Assembly (NCBI GenBank): GCA_947493455.1
Contig: CANLRB010000006.1
Location: 124,001 to 188,000 of the forward strand
Direction: 5' to 3'
DNA length: 64,000 bases
From: an uncultured Pseudoalteromonas sp.
GTDB taxonomy: Bacteria > Pseudomonadota > Gammaproteobacteria > Enterobacterales > Alteromonadaceae
Both the position numbers and the translations under genes were made by a program. The notes beneath the pieces were generated by a model. It was not told the origin of the DNA. It was given only the letters and a program-made list of their open reading frames with translations, and did no database searches. Of this stretch, positions 37,353-45,915 are shown one piece after another. Positions within the stretch are counted from its first letter, which is position 1; each line of letters opens with the position of its first letter.

Positions 37353-37437
37353 ATTATATTCTTTTATTTAATCCTAAGTGGTTAAATAATACCATTATAA
37401 TTAGTCTTCGTCTGCTTGTACCACTTGATTATTTTTA

Positions 37438-38094
37438 TTAACCAAATTGGGTCGACGCGGTAAACGGGTTAGTACGCTTTTCATAACCGACCTCAGTGGT
37501 TGGTCCATGACCTGGATACACAACATAATCATCGGGCAAATTATAAATCTGCTCAACGATTGACTGTTTTAACTGTGCACTATTACCCATTGGAAAATCA
37601 GTTCGTCCAACCGATCCTTTAAACAGCACATCACCAACAAACAAACGTTTACTGTCATGATGAATAAAAATAACATGCCCAGGGGTGTGTCCGGGGGTAA
37701 ATCGCACTTCAAGCTCAGCATTGCCAACCGTTATTAATTCACCATGTTGCAGCCATTTATGTGGCCGAAAGGGTTGCGTCAATGGGAAGTTAAACATCGC
37801 ACTTTGTTGATCAAGTGCGTCAAGCCAAAATGCATCCCCTTGGTGAGGGCCTATTATGTCGACTTGATACGCGTCAGCGATAACTTTTGCGCCCCCAACA
37901 TGGTCTAAGTGTCCATGCGTTAAAAACACGCTTTCTAAACAACAATTGGCATCTGACAATGTCTGCTTTAATCGTTCAACATCACCACCTGGGTCAATCA
38001 ACGCTGCTTTATTTGTTTCACGGCACACAACTAAACTACAGTTTTGTGCAAACGGGGTGACTGGGATCACACTCACTTCAATAGAACTTGCCAC
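37438..38094 (-). CDS. metallo-beta-lactamase-fold hydrolase, GloC-like
   Basis: 218 aa. The metal motif THGHLDHVGGA (HxHxDH), GHTPGHVIF and YPGHGPTTEVGYEK match YcbL/GloC, the short type II glyoxalase that hydrolyses S-lactoylglutathione. The C-terminal substrate domain of full GloB is absent, as in this subclass. The start is 3 nt before the M14 stop; the two could be one transcript. Confidence 0.9.
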   Translation of the reverse strand: MASSIEVSVIPVTPFAQNCSLVVCRETNKAALIDPGGDVERLKQTLSDANCCLESVFLTHGHLDHVGGAKVIADAYQVDIIGPHQGDAFWLDALDQQSAMFNFPLTQPFRPHKWLQHGELITVGNAELEVRFTPGHTPGHVIFIHHDSKRLFVGDVLFKGSVGRTDFPMGNSAQLKQSIVEQIYNLPDDYVVYPGHGPTTEVGYEKRTNPFTASTQFG

Positions 38095-38097
38095 AAT

Positions 38098-39849
38098 TTA
38101 ATACTCAATTAATACAGGATATTTTAAATAACCACCATCGTAATAGGGTGTTTTTTGATAGAGCCAATTTAAACGCGCTTTCGCACTAGCAGAGAACTCT
38201 GGCTCAGCTTTAAGCTTTGCTTCAAACTCGGCCTTTAACTGCGGTTCTTGTTCAAACAGTTTGTTAATAAAGGGGATCAGCGCATAATTTTCTACGTATT
38301 CAGTGCGTTGAAAAGACGTATTAAAATAGCCCCAACGCAAAAATGAATCTTCGGCTTCAGGTTGTAATAAGTGAACCGCAAGCTTACCGCGTGGTTGTGC
38401 GGTACTGACTTTGTAGTATTCGGTTAATTTTTTATCTGGAATATCAACATATTTAGGTTCAACTGCCACGCGCATTGCACCTTCAAACGGTTCAGAATCA
38501 AATTTATAATTTACAAACTCGATTTGTTTTAAGTTTGAAACTTTACCATATACACGTTCCAATTTTATTCCGTGTTGCTGAAGTTTTGCTGCAACCGATG
38601 CATATGATTTAGGTAAATAATATGCTGTAGGCACTTTAACCGTTGCAAGCGCCTCTTTTTGCCAATAAATCGGCAAATCTTTTATCAACTCAGGCTCACC
38701 GGTATAACGAACTTCCTGTTGCCCCGATAACTTACTGATAAATTTCTCGTACTTGATCCCTTTAAAATCAATATGATTCGGTTTTTTACTATAGCCGCGC
38801 TTAACAATAAGCTCACGCGGTCTCACTTCACTTTCTAACTGAGCAGCCCGTCTCAGTGGCTTGTAATGTAAATGCATCGCATCGATGATGCCATCAACAA
38901 ATACATACGTACCCAAAACTCGTTGCTTATAGGGCTTTAATGAATGGTTTTCGAGCAATATTGTCGGCACATTTGCTAAATCCCCCCAGCCGTTAGAAAA
39001 TTTAGGAGTCGCAACCCACCCTGCAAGCCCTTGCTTTAAATCTCGTTTATTCATCACAAAGGTGAGTGGCCCCGGAATATGGCCGTAATTTGCGAGCTTC
39101 TGATCGATAATCGGGCTAATTTTTTGTGATAATACTTTTGCGATTTGCGGCGAGCTTGATGCAAATTCAGGACTAAAACCATATGTAATATCATATTGAT
39201 AGTCGGCACCATCTGTTACGTGTAAATCAACATACAAATCGGGTTTGTATTTATTAATGATCGCGATGACGGCGCGTACCCCCGGTGTTTCGAGCTTTGT
39301 ATAGTCTCGATTTAAATTAAGGTTACGACCATTAGTGCGAAACCCCATGTTATTTGGCCCGCGCTGATTAATGCGATTGTAAGGAGAGCTATTTTCGTGG
39401 CCATCTACATTCAAAATTGGCACAAAAAGAAGGTTTACGCGTGATAATATATCATTTCGTTTGCCCTGAACGATGTCACGTAACATCATCAGCACCGCGT
39501 CGTTACCATCAATTTCACCAGCATGAATGCCTGCTTGCAACAAAATAGTCGGTTTGCTATTTGATAATTTGCCACCTTGCGCTGCAATCACCATAGGAAT
39601 TGGTTTGCCTGCGTCACTTTGACCAATATCGATAACTTGAAACTGTCCATTTGATTTAGCTTGTAACTGATTCAAATAGTCAAGGGTTGCGTCATAGCTA
39701 AAGGTATCGACACCGAGTGAACGTTCAAATTGAGTTGCTAACGGATTGTGTGGTTGAAAAAAGTTAGTACTCTTTCCCGACCATTGATTAACCGGCGGTA
39801 AATGATGGGTTGAGGCCACACTCGCGGCAAACAATAAAGCAGAGATCAT
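38098..39849 (-). CDS. secreted M14 zinc carboxypeptidase-like protein
   Basis: 583 aa with an N-terminal signal peptide (MISALLFAASVASTH). M14 features: zinc ligands in HAGEIDGND near residue 109 and VDLHVTDG near 208, the substrate-binding GHENSSPYNRINQRGPN and RTNGRNLNLNRDY stretch, and a Glu in LLENHSLKPY. The last 250 residues form an extra beta-rich domain. It would cut C-terminal residues from peptides in the periplasm or outside, suited to marine protein use. Ribosome site weak. Confidence 0.88.
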   Translation of the reverse strand: MISALLFAASVASTHHLPPVNQWSGKSTNFFQPHNPLATQFERSLGVDTFSYDATLDYLNQLQAKSNGQFQVIDIGQSDAGKPIPMVIAAQGGKLSNSKPTILLQAGIHAGEIDGNDAVLMMLRDIVQGKRNDILSRVNLLFVPILNVDGHENSSPYNRINQRGPNNMGFRTNGRNLNLNRDYTKLETPGVRAVIAIINKYKPDLYVDLHVTDGADYQYDITYGFSPEFASSSPQIAKVLSQKISPIIDQKLANYGHIPGPLTFVMNKRDLKQGLAGWVATPKFSNGWGDLANVPTILLENHSLKPYKQRVLGTYVFVDGIIDAMHLHYKPLRRAAQLESEVRPRELIVKRGYSKKPNHIDFKGIKYEKFISKLSGQQEVRYTGEPELIKDLPIYWQKEALATVKVPTAYYLPKSYASVAAKLQQHGIKLERVYGKVSNLKQIEFVNYKFDSEPFEGAMRVAVEPKYVDIPDKKLTEYYKVSTAQPRGKLAVHLLQPEAEDSFLRWGYFNTSFQRTEYVENYALIPFINKLFEQEPQLKAEFEAKLKAEPEFSASAKARLNWLYQKTPYYDGGYLKYPVLIEY

Positions 39850-39953
39850 AGTTTTATTCTAATTATAAATTTGCTTTAGTTTTTCAAATTATATATTTAA
39901 CTGCAAGAGAAAGCGGTAAACTGACAATATAGTTTTAAAAATTAATAATAACG

Positions 39954-40784
39954 ATGGATAAAAAACATATTTTTATAACAGGATGCTCAAGTGGCATCGG
40001 TTATTTTTGCGCGAAGCAGTTGTTAAGCGACGGATATAAAGTTGTTGCGAGTTGTCGTAAACAAACTGACACCGATATACTGATGCAACAAGGTATTACA
40101 TGCATTACGCTTGATTTAGCCGACGAGGCAAGTATTCAAGCAGGTTACGACCAAGCGCTCGAATTACTAGATGGACGTATTGATGTGCTATTTAATAATG
40201 GTGCATATGGCCAACCCGGTGCTGTTGAAGATCTGCCGACCGACGCACTTCGCCAGCAATTTGAAGTTAACTTGTTCGGGTGGCACAGCTTAACAAGACG
40301 TGTCGTCGCGTTAATGAGGCAACAAAACAATGGAGTCATAGTGCAAAACTCATCGGTACTCGGGCTCGTGACTCTGCCCTATCGCGGTGCATATAACGCG
40401 AGTAAATTTGCACTAGAAGGCTTAACCGACACGTTACGCCAAGAACTGAGTGACACAAATATTAACGTATGTTTAATTGAACCGGGCCCTATCACCTCAA
40501 AATTTAGAGATAACGCGTTAGTTGCGTTCGAAAAATACATTGATATCGACAGCAGTGCTCATAAACAGCATTATGAGAAGCAACGCCAACGTCTGAGTGC
40601 AACTAAAGGTCAACAGCCGTTTACTCTTGGTCCAGAAGCCGTTTACGTAAAACTCAAACATGCAATAACCGCAAAAAGGCCAAAGCCGCGTTATTACGTT
40701 ACTTTTCCCACCTACTTATTTGGCTATTTAAAACGAATCGTCAGCACGCGTATGATGGATCGGATTTTAATCAAATCTAAATAA
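39954..40784 (+). CDS. short-chain dehydrogenase/reductase
   Basis: 276 aa. NAD(P)-binding TGCSSGIG at 9-16, NNGAYG, and catalytic Ser/Tyr-x-x-x-Lys as NSSVLGL and YNASK near 145. The C-terminal RPKPRYYVTFPTYLFGYLKRI resembles E. coli YbbO-type SDRs, membrane-associated oxidoreductases of aldehydes or retinal-like lipids. Start ATG with a weak ribosome site. Converges on rplT through a shared terminator. Confidence 0.9.
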   Translation: MDKKHIFITGCSSGIGYFCAKQLLSDGYKVVASCRKQTDTDILMQQGITCITLDLADEASIQAGYDQALELLDGRIDVLFNNGAYGQPGAVEDLPTDALRQQFEVNLFGWHSLTRRVVALMRQQNNGVIVQNSSVLGLVTLPYRGAYNASKFALEGLTDTLRQELSDTNINVCLIEPGPITSKFRDNALVAFEKYIDIDSSAHKQHYEKQRQRLSATKGQQPFTLGPEAVYVKLKHAITAKRPKPRYYVTFPTYLFGYLKRIVSTRMMDRILIKSK

Positions 40785-40792
40785 ACGGCATT

Positions 40793-40818
40793 AAAAAAGG
40801 GAGCAAATGCTCCCTTTA
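40793..40818. terminator. bidirectional terminator, SDR gene / rplT
   Basis: AAAGGGAGCA/TGCTCCCTTT stem; the stronger T-run is on the minus strand for the ribosomal protein operon. Confidence 0.85.
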
Positions 40819-40846
40819 AAATCTGATGCTTTTAATCAAAAAAAGC

Positions 40847-41206
40847 TTATGCAGACAGACCTTCTTTTGCTTTTGCAACTAGTGCTGCGAAAGCTACTTG
40901 GTCGTATACTGCGATATCAGCAAGGATCTTACGATCGATTTCTACAGAAGTTTTCTTAAGACCATTGATGAAACGGCTGTAAGAAAGACCATTCTGACGA
41001 GCAGCTGCGTTGATACGCGCAATCCAAAGTTGACGGAAAGTACGTTTCTTAGCGCGACGGTCGCGGTAAGCGTATTGACCTGCTTTAGTGATTGCTTGGA
41101 AAGCTACGCGATAAACACGTGAACGTGCTCCGTAGTAACCTTTAGCTTGCTTTAATACTTTTTTGTGACGTGCACGTGCGATAACACCGCGTTTAACTCT
41201 TGCCAT
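40847..41206 (-). CDS. rplT: 50S ribosomal protein L20
   Basis: 119 aa. Sequence [20 protein letters not shown] and [18 protein letters not shown] leave no doubt. L20 is an early-assembly protein binding 23S rRNA domain II and, in E. coli, a repressor of rpmI-rplT translation. Last gene of thrS-infC-rpmI-rplT. Confidence 0.99.
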   Translation of the reverse strand: MARVKRGVIARARHKKVLKQAKGYYGARSRVYRVAFQAITKAGQYAYRDRRAKKRTFRQLWIARINAAARQNGLSYSRFINGLKKTSVEIDRKILADIAVYDQVAFAALVAKAKEGLSA

Positions 41207-41221
41207 GATTAAAAACCTCTA

Positions 41222-41422
41222 TTAAGCGAATGGTAGCATACGATTGATAAGACCAATGTCGTTCTTGTGAACCATAGTCTTAGGACGTAAGTGAAGCTTA
41301 CGCTTAGAAGATTTCTTAGTCAGGATATGACGAAGATGTGCTTGTTTACGCTTGAAACCGCCTGAAGCAGTTTTCTTGAAACGCTTTGCAGCGCCACGGT
41401 GGCTCTTAAGTTTATAGCCCAT
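41222..41422 (-). CDS. rpmI: 50S ribosomal protein L35
   Basis: 66 aa from ATG 41422, with GGAG eight nt upstream; a longer frame to 41476 has no match to L35. The [17 protein letters not shown] start and [13 protein letters not shown] match L35. rplT starts 15 nt downstream. Confidence 0.98.
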   Translation of the reverse strand: MGYKLKSHRGAAKRFKKTASGGFKRKQAHLRHILTKKSSKRKLHLRPKTMVHKNDIGLINRMLPFA

Positions 41423-41620
41423 TGCAATAACTCCAATTGATATTGCTTTAATATTCGGCAAGCAGGCGAAACACATTACTGTATTTACTTTTCGTTGGCC
41501 TAACTTACCACCTAATTACCGGCGAACAATTACTTGTTACTTCTACTTGCCGGCTCAAACATGGTGAAGCCACAATCAAAATGATCGTGGCTTACTTGAT
41601 ACCAAGTTTAATCTTTACAC
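41423..41620 (-). promoter_or_regulatory. infC-rpmI intercistronic leader, possible L20 operator
   Basis: A 198-nt gap, far longer than elsewhere in this operon. On the minus strand it holds a hairpin of about 11 bp (41567-41593) and CCGGC/GCCGG pairing around an AACAAGTAATTGTT inner stem. In E. coli the equivalent segment folds into the pseudoknot bound by L20. The match is by position and structure only. Confidence 0.4.
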
Positions 41621-42169
41621 TTACTGTTTTTTAGCAAGTGGTGCCATCATCATTATCATCTGACGGCCTTCAACCTTTTTAGGGAACGATTCAACTTGCG
41701 CTAAATCTTCTAGGTCTGCTTTAACTCGATTCAGCAAATCGATACCAATTTCTTGGTGCGCCATTTCACGACCACGGAATCGGATCGTTACTTTTGCTTT
41801 GTCGCCACCTTCTAGGAACTTACGTAAATTACGTAATTTCACTTGGTAATCGCCTTCGTCAGTACCCGGACGGAACTTGATTTCCTTTATCTGGATCTGC
41901 TTTTGCTTCTTCTTTTGTTCTTTTTGAGCTTTGCTCTTTTCAAAGAGGAACTTACCATAGTCCATCACCTTACATACAGGTGGCTCAGCATTCGGACTGA
42001 TTTCAACTAGGTCAACACCCGCTTCTTCAGCGTGCGCTTGCGCTTCTCTTAATGAAACAACACCTATCTGTTCGCCTTCAATACCGACTAAACGGACTTC
42101 TTTGGCTGTAATATCTTCATTGATACGATTTTTTTGAGCCGTAGTTTGACTCTTTTTGCCGCCTCTAAT
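41621..42169 (-). CDS. infC: translation initiation factor IF-3 (AUU start)
   Basis: 182 aa. The start is ATT 42167-42169 with a strong GGAGG eight nt upstream; it aligns with the E. coli IF-3 N-terminus, whose AUU start lets IF-3 repress its own translation. Longer frames would begin inside the ribosome site. [35 protein letters not shown] and [16 protein letters not shown] match IF-3. Confidence 0.95.
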   Translation of the reverse strand: MRGGKKSQTTAQKNRINEDITAKEVRLVGIEGEQIGVVSLREAQAHAEEAGVDLVEISPNAEPPVCKVMDYGKFLFEKSKAQKEQKKKQKQIQIKEIKFRPGTDEGDYQVKLRNLRKFLEGGDKAKVTIRFRGREMAHQEIGIDLLNRVKADLEDLAQVESFPKKVEGRQMIMMMAPLAKKQ

Positions 42170-42247
42170 GGTTCGTTCCTCCACGAAATACCAAATCAAT
42201 TTGCAAGGTGCGTACTGTACATTATTTATGCGCGCCTTGCACTATTT

Positions 42248-44158
42248 TTATTTTCTAGTTTTAACTTCTTCGCTTAACTTAGCAATAAAGTCATCTACTT
42301 TAAACTTACCTAAGTCTTCACCGGTACGAGTTCGAACTGCCAGCTCTAGTTGTTCGACTTCTTTATCACCAACAACTAACAAGTACGGAATACGTTTTAA
42401 AGTATGCTCGCGAATTTTAAAGCCTATTTTCTCATTTCTCAAGTCAGCACAGGCTCTAAATCCAAGTTTATTCAATTTTTCTACAGTTTCACGCGCATAA
42501 TCTGACTGTTTATCAGTAATATTCATGACAACAACCTGTTTTGGCGCAAGCCATGTCGGGAATAAACCAGCATATTCTTCAGTCAAAATACCAATAAAAC
42601 GTTCAATTGAACCTAAAATTGCACGGTGGATCATTACCGGTGTTTTACGCTCATTGTTCTCGGCAACATACGTCGCACCTAAACGTCCTGGTAATGCAAA
42701 ATCAAGCTGTACGGTACCACATTGCCATGCACGGTCTAAACAGTCATATAAAGTGAACTCAATTTTAGGTCCGTAAAAGGCACCTTCGCCCGGCAAGTAG
42801 TCAAATTCAATCTCATTTGCTGTTAATGCATCAGCAAGTGCTTTTTCTGATTTATCCCACATTTCGTCATCACCAATACGCTTTTCAGGACGTGTTGATA
42901 ACTTAACAACGATTTTTTCAAAACCAAAGGTTTCGTATGTATCGTAAACCATCTTAATGCATGACGATACCTCGTCCATCACTTGCTCTTCAGTACAAAA
43001 TACATGTGCATCATCTTGCGTAAAGCCACGTACACGCATTAAGCCATGAAGCGCACCTGATGGTTCATTACGGTGACAACAACCAAATTCAGCCATACGT
43101 AACGGAAGATCACGGTACGATTTTAGACCTTGGTTGAAAATTTGCACATGACCTGGGCAGTTCATTGGTTTAATCGCATATTCGCGCTTTTCAGATTCAG
43201 TGGTGAACATTGCATCTGCGTACTTATCCCAGTGACCAGAGCGCTCCCACAGGGCACGGTCCATCATCATTGGGCCTTTCACTTCTTCGTAATCGTACTC
43301 ACGTAATTTTTCACGAACAAAGTCTTCAAGCTCGCGGTAAATACTCCAGCCGTCATTGTGCCAAAATACCATACCTGGCGCTTCTTCTTGCCAGTGCCAT
43401 AAGTCGAGTGCTTTACCAATCTTACGGTGATCTCGCTTTTCTGCTTCTTCAAGGCGCTTTAAATACGCTTTTAATTGCTTTTTATCTGCCCAAGCTGTGC
43501 CATAAACACGTTGTAGCATTTTATTATCTGAATCACCGCGCCAATACGCACCTGCCACTTTCATAATTTTAAAGTGGTGACAAAACTTCATATTTGGTAC
43601 GTGCGGACCGCGACACATATCGATGTATTCTTCGTGATGATAAAGTGCTGGCGTATCATCACGACTAATATTCTCGTCTAGGATCTCAAGCTTGTAATTT
43701 TCACCACGTGCTTCAAATGCATCGCGCGCTTGTTGCCAGCTACCTACTTTTTTAACTACATCATAGTTGGTTTTAGCAAGCTTTAGCATTTGCTTTTCAA
43801 GTGCAACAAGGTCCTCAGCAGTTAAGCTATGCTCCATGTCGATGTCATAGTAAAAACCGTTGTCGATGGTTGGACCGATCGCCATTTTAACATCAGGATA
43901 AAGTTGCTTGATTGCGTGACCTAACAAGTGGGCACACGAGTGACGAATAATCTCAAGGCCATCATCGTCTTTTGCGGTGATGATTTCCAAACGACTGTCT
44001 TCGCTGATCGTGTCACACGCATCAACGCGCTGACCATTTACACGACCCGCTATCGTTGCTTTAGCAAGACCGGGACCGATGTCATTCGCGACATCTAAAA
44101 CAGAAACAGGGTTTTCAAATGCTCTTTGTGAGCCGTCTGGAAGAGTAATAACAGGCAT
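42248..44158 (-). CDS. thrS: threonyl-tRNA synthetase
   Basis: 636 aa. TGS domain (1-61), editing domain with [10 protein letters not shown] near 73 and CRGPHVPN (about 180), class II core from 240 to 530 with CPGHVQIF and QDDAHVFC, and the anticodon domain to the end. It charges tRNA-Thr. The mRNA leader (44159-44315) mimics tRNA-Thr, so ThrRS probably represses itself. Ribosome site AGAAGGA. First gene of the conserved thrS-infC-rpmI-rplT group. Confidence 0.98.
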   Translation of the reverse strand: MPVITLPDGSQRAFENPVSVLDVANDIGPGLAKATIAGRVNGQRVDACDTISEDSRLEIITAKDDDGLEIIRHSCAHLLGHAIKQLYPDVKMAIGPTIDNGFYYDIDMEHSLTAEDLVALEKQMLKLAKTNYDVVKKVGSWQQARDAFEARGENYKLEILDENISRDDTPALYHHEEYIDMCRGPHVPNMKFCHHFKIMKVAGAYWRGDSDNKMLQRVYGTAWADKKQLKAYLKRLEEAEKRDHRKIGKALDLWHWQEEAPGMVFWHNDGWSIYRELEDFVREKLREYDYEEVKGPMMMDRALWERSGHWDKYADAMFTTESEKREYAIKPMNCPGHVQIFNQGLKSYRDLPLRMAEFGCCHRNEPSGALHGLMRVRGFTQDDAHVFCTEEQVMDEVSSCIKMVYDTYETFGFEKIVVKLSTRPEKRIGDDEMWDKSEKALADALTANEIEFDYLPGEGAFYGPKIEFTLYDCLDRAWQCGTVQLDFALPGRLGATYVAENNERKTPVMIHRAILGSIERFIGILTEEYAGLFPTWLAPKQVVVMNITDKQSDYARETVEKLNKLGFRACADLRNEKIGFKIREHTLKRIPYLLVVGDKEVEQLELAVRTRTGEDLGKFKVDDFIAKLSEEVKTRK

Positions 44159-44177
44159 GATTTTTCCTTCTACAGTG

Positions 44178-44198
44178 GTGATGCCTACGCTGCATCAC
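44178..44198 (-). promoter_or_regulatory. thrS operator hairpin, anticodon-arm mimic
   Basis: Minus-strand GTGATGC-AGCGTAG-GCATCAC: a perfect 7-bp stem with a 7-nt loop and CGU in loop positions 3-5, as in the tRNA-Thr(CGU) anticodon. The hairpin ends 19 nt before the thrS ATG, placing CGU about 30 nt upstream, as in the E. coli operator domain 2. Confidence 0.8.
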
Positions 44199-44223
44199 AT
44201 GCAGTTTTTATAATTAACGTTTA

Positions 44224-44268
44224 AAAAAGTGAAAACACCCTTACGAGTAAGTATTTTTATCACTTTTT
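44224..44268 (-). promoter_or_regulatory. thrS operator upstream hairpin (domain 4-like)
   Basis: Minus-strand arms AAAAAGTGA/TCACTTTTT enclose an inner CTTAC/GTAAG stem with internal loops, about 66-110 nt before the ATG. In E. coli a second stem-loop at this distance, separated by an unpaired A/U-rich stretch, is the other ThrRS contact. Confidence 0.55.
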
Positions 44269-44287
44269 CATAAAAAATAACTTTTGT

Positions 44288-44315
44288 ATTGTAAGGAGCG
44301 TTAAAGTTATTTCAA
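44288..44315 (-). promoter_or_regulatory. predicted thrS promoter
   Basis: Minus-strand TTGAAA (44310-44315), 16-nt spacer, TACAAT (44288-44293). This places the start about 120 nt before the ATG, so both operator hairpins would be in the leader. Confidence 0.5.
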
Positions 44316-44391
44316 GGTATTTCACTGTCTTTTTGACAAATTATGGCAACACACCATACTTTATTAAGTATATTGCGTTTAGGTTACATTA

Positions 44392-45321
44392 ATGAGAAGT
44401 AACAGCCTTGTCGTTTCGACTTTAAATTTGTTTAATTATTGCGCTCCGCCATTTAGCTTTTATCAAGTCGACAGTTGTTATTCAATCGAAAAGTGGACCA
44501 GAAAAGAACATTGGTTAAATGATGTGCTTGCAGCAGTAAAGCCAACCATTATCGGCTTTCAAGAAGTCTTTTCGCCCAAGCAACTGGAAAAAAAGTGTCA
44601 CGCACATGCGCTAAATCATTTCGCAATCGCCGAAAGCCCCGTTACACAAGACGACAACGAGTTTCTTTTTATCAAGCCAGTTGTTGCACTTGCATCGCAA
44701 TTCCCAATCATTAAACATGAACCATTTAATACATTTAGCGAGTTAACGCCCTTTAATTTACCGATCCCGTTTTCGCGAAAACCAATCAAAGCAATCGTTG
44801 AACATCCCAAATTTGGTGAAATTCGAGTTTATGTCGTGCATTTAAAATCACAACGCCCAGCAGATATCACACTCATAAATGAAAACCATGACGTCAATAG
44901 TGAAATTGGTCGGCTATTATCCCATCGTCAACGCCAACTCGAAGCATTGCAAATTTACATTGATTTCATGACAACACAAATAGCGCACCCATTACCCACG
45001 TTTATCTTGGGCGACTTTAATCAATCAATTTATCACTCTGACTTACACTATTTACTCGACTCCCAAGGCAAAATAAACACCGTACATGATCACCATTTAG
45101 TTGATAGTTTTAATTTGACGCAGCAAGGAGACAAAATGCCAACGCATTTCTATCGCGGTGAAGGCAAATGTCTCGACTACATTCTATGCAATAAAACACT
45201 GCTAAGCACACTTGCCTGCCACAACGTTAACTATAGCCAATTTGACAAATACATTGATAAAAGCGACGCAGGCTTTGGGCCAACGAGCGACCATGCGTGT
45301 GTCTCAATCACCCTATCATAA
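44392..45321 (+). CDS. endonuclease/exonuclease/phosphatase (EEP) family protein
   Basis: 309 aa. EEP/DNase I fold: STLNLFNYC start, catalytic Glu in IGFQEVFS near 50, GDFNQS near 207, and a terminal SDHACVS. No signal peptide is visible, so it is likely cytoplasmic. Substrate could be nucleic acid or a phosphoester lipid; the family does not decide. Divergent from thrS. Confidence 0.86.
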   Translation: MRSNSLVVSTLNLFNYCAPPFSFYQVDSCYSIEKWTRKEHWLNDVLAAVKPTIIGFQEVFSPKQLEKKCHAHALNHFAIAESPVTQDDNEFLFIKPVVALASQFPIIKHEPFNTFSELTPFNLPIPFSRKPIKAIVEHPKFGEIRVYVVHLKSQRPADITLINENHDVNSEIGRLLSHRQRQLEALQIYIDFMTTQIAHPLPTFILGDFNQSIYHSDLHYLLDSQGKINTVHDHHLVDSFNLTQQGDKMPTHFYRGEGKCLDYILCNKTLLSTLACHNVNYSQFDKYIDKSDAGFGPTSDHACVSITLS

Positions 45322-45398
45322 TAACGTTCATAAATGTGAATTAGCTATTTAGTTAAAGAGGGTTTATACTCGCCGAAAATATTTTTCGGGATAAACCT

Positions 45399-45839
45399 AT
45401 GAGAACCTGTGGTGTAGAAATTAAAGGCAGTGAAGCACTTATTTGTGTTTTATCAAAAGAAGACGATGTATTCGACATTCGAGATATCCGTCAAACTCGT
45501 TTTGTTTTATCAAATGCAAACGACACTGAGTCAGTGCGCAAATTCCAGTTTGATTTCGCCAAACTGATGGAAGATTACCAAGTTGATACGGTTGCCATTA
45601 AACAGCGTCCTCACAAAGGCAAGTTTGCCGGCGGCGCAGTCGGTTTCAAAATTGAAACTGCTCTACAGTTAATTGATTCACTTCGAGTCGTACTGTTGAA
45701 CCCGACAGAAATGAAAGAGCAATTAAAAAAGAACCCGTTACCAATAGATTTTGAAGATACCGGCCTTAAAAAGTTTCAAGAGACCGCATTCGTCTCTGCA
45801 TACATAGAGTTAACACACCGTACGTACAATAAGGTGTAA
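45399..45839 (+). CDS. DUF3010 family protein
   Basis: 146 aa. The whole sequence (MRTCGVEIKGSEALICVL, IKQRPHKGKFAGGAVGFKIE, LNPTEMKEQLKKNP) is DUF3010, a small cytoplasmic family of marine gammaproteobacteria with an RNase H/RuvC-like fold feel (GVEIKGSEA strand), though function is unknown. Ends at a strong palindromic terminator. Confidence 0.88.
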   Translation: MRTCGVEIKGSEALICVLSKEDDVFDIRDIRQTRFVLSNANDTESVRKFQFDFAKLMEDYQVDTVAIKQRPHKGKFAGGAVGFKIETALQLIDSLRVVLLNPTEMKEQLKKNPLPIDFEDTGLKKFQETAFVSAYIELTHRTYNKV

Positions 45840-45868
45840 ACACATTTCAGGACGGGACAAAGCTACTA

Positions 45869-45896
45869 AAAAAGGCGCCAAATTTGGCGCCTTTTT
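45869..45896. terminator. bidirectional terminator
   Basis: A perfect 28-bp palindrome made of an A-run, GGCGCC-containing stem, AATT centre and a T-run, between the converging DUF3010 and subtilase genes. Confidence 0.9.
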
Positions 45897-45915
45897 ACTT
45901 TTCTATTTTTTCATT

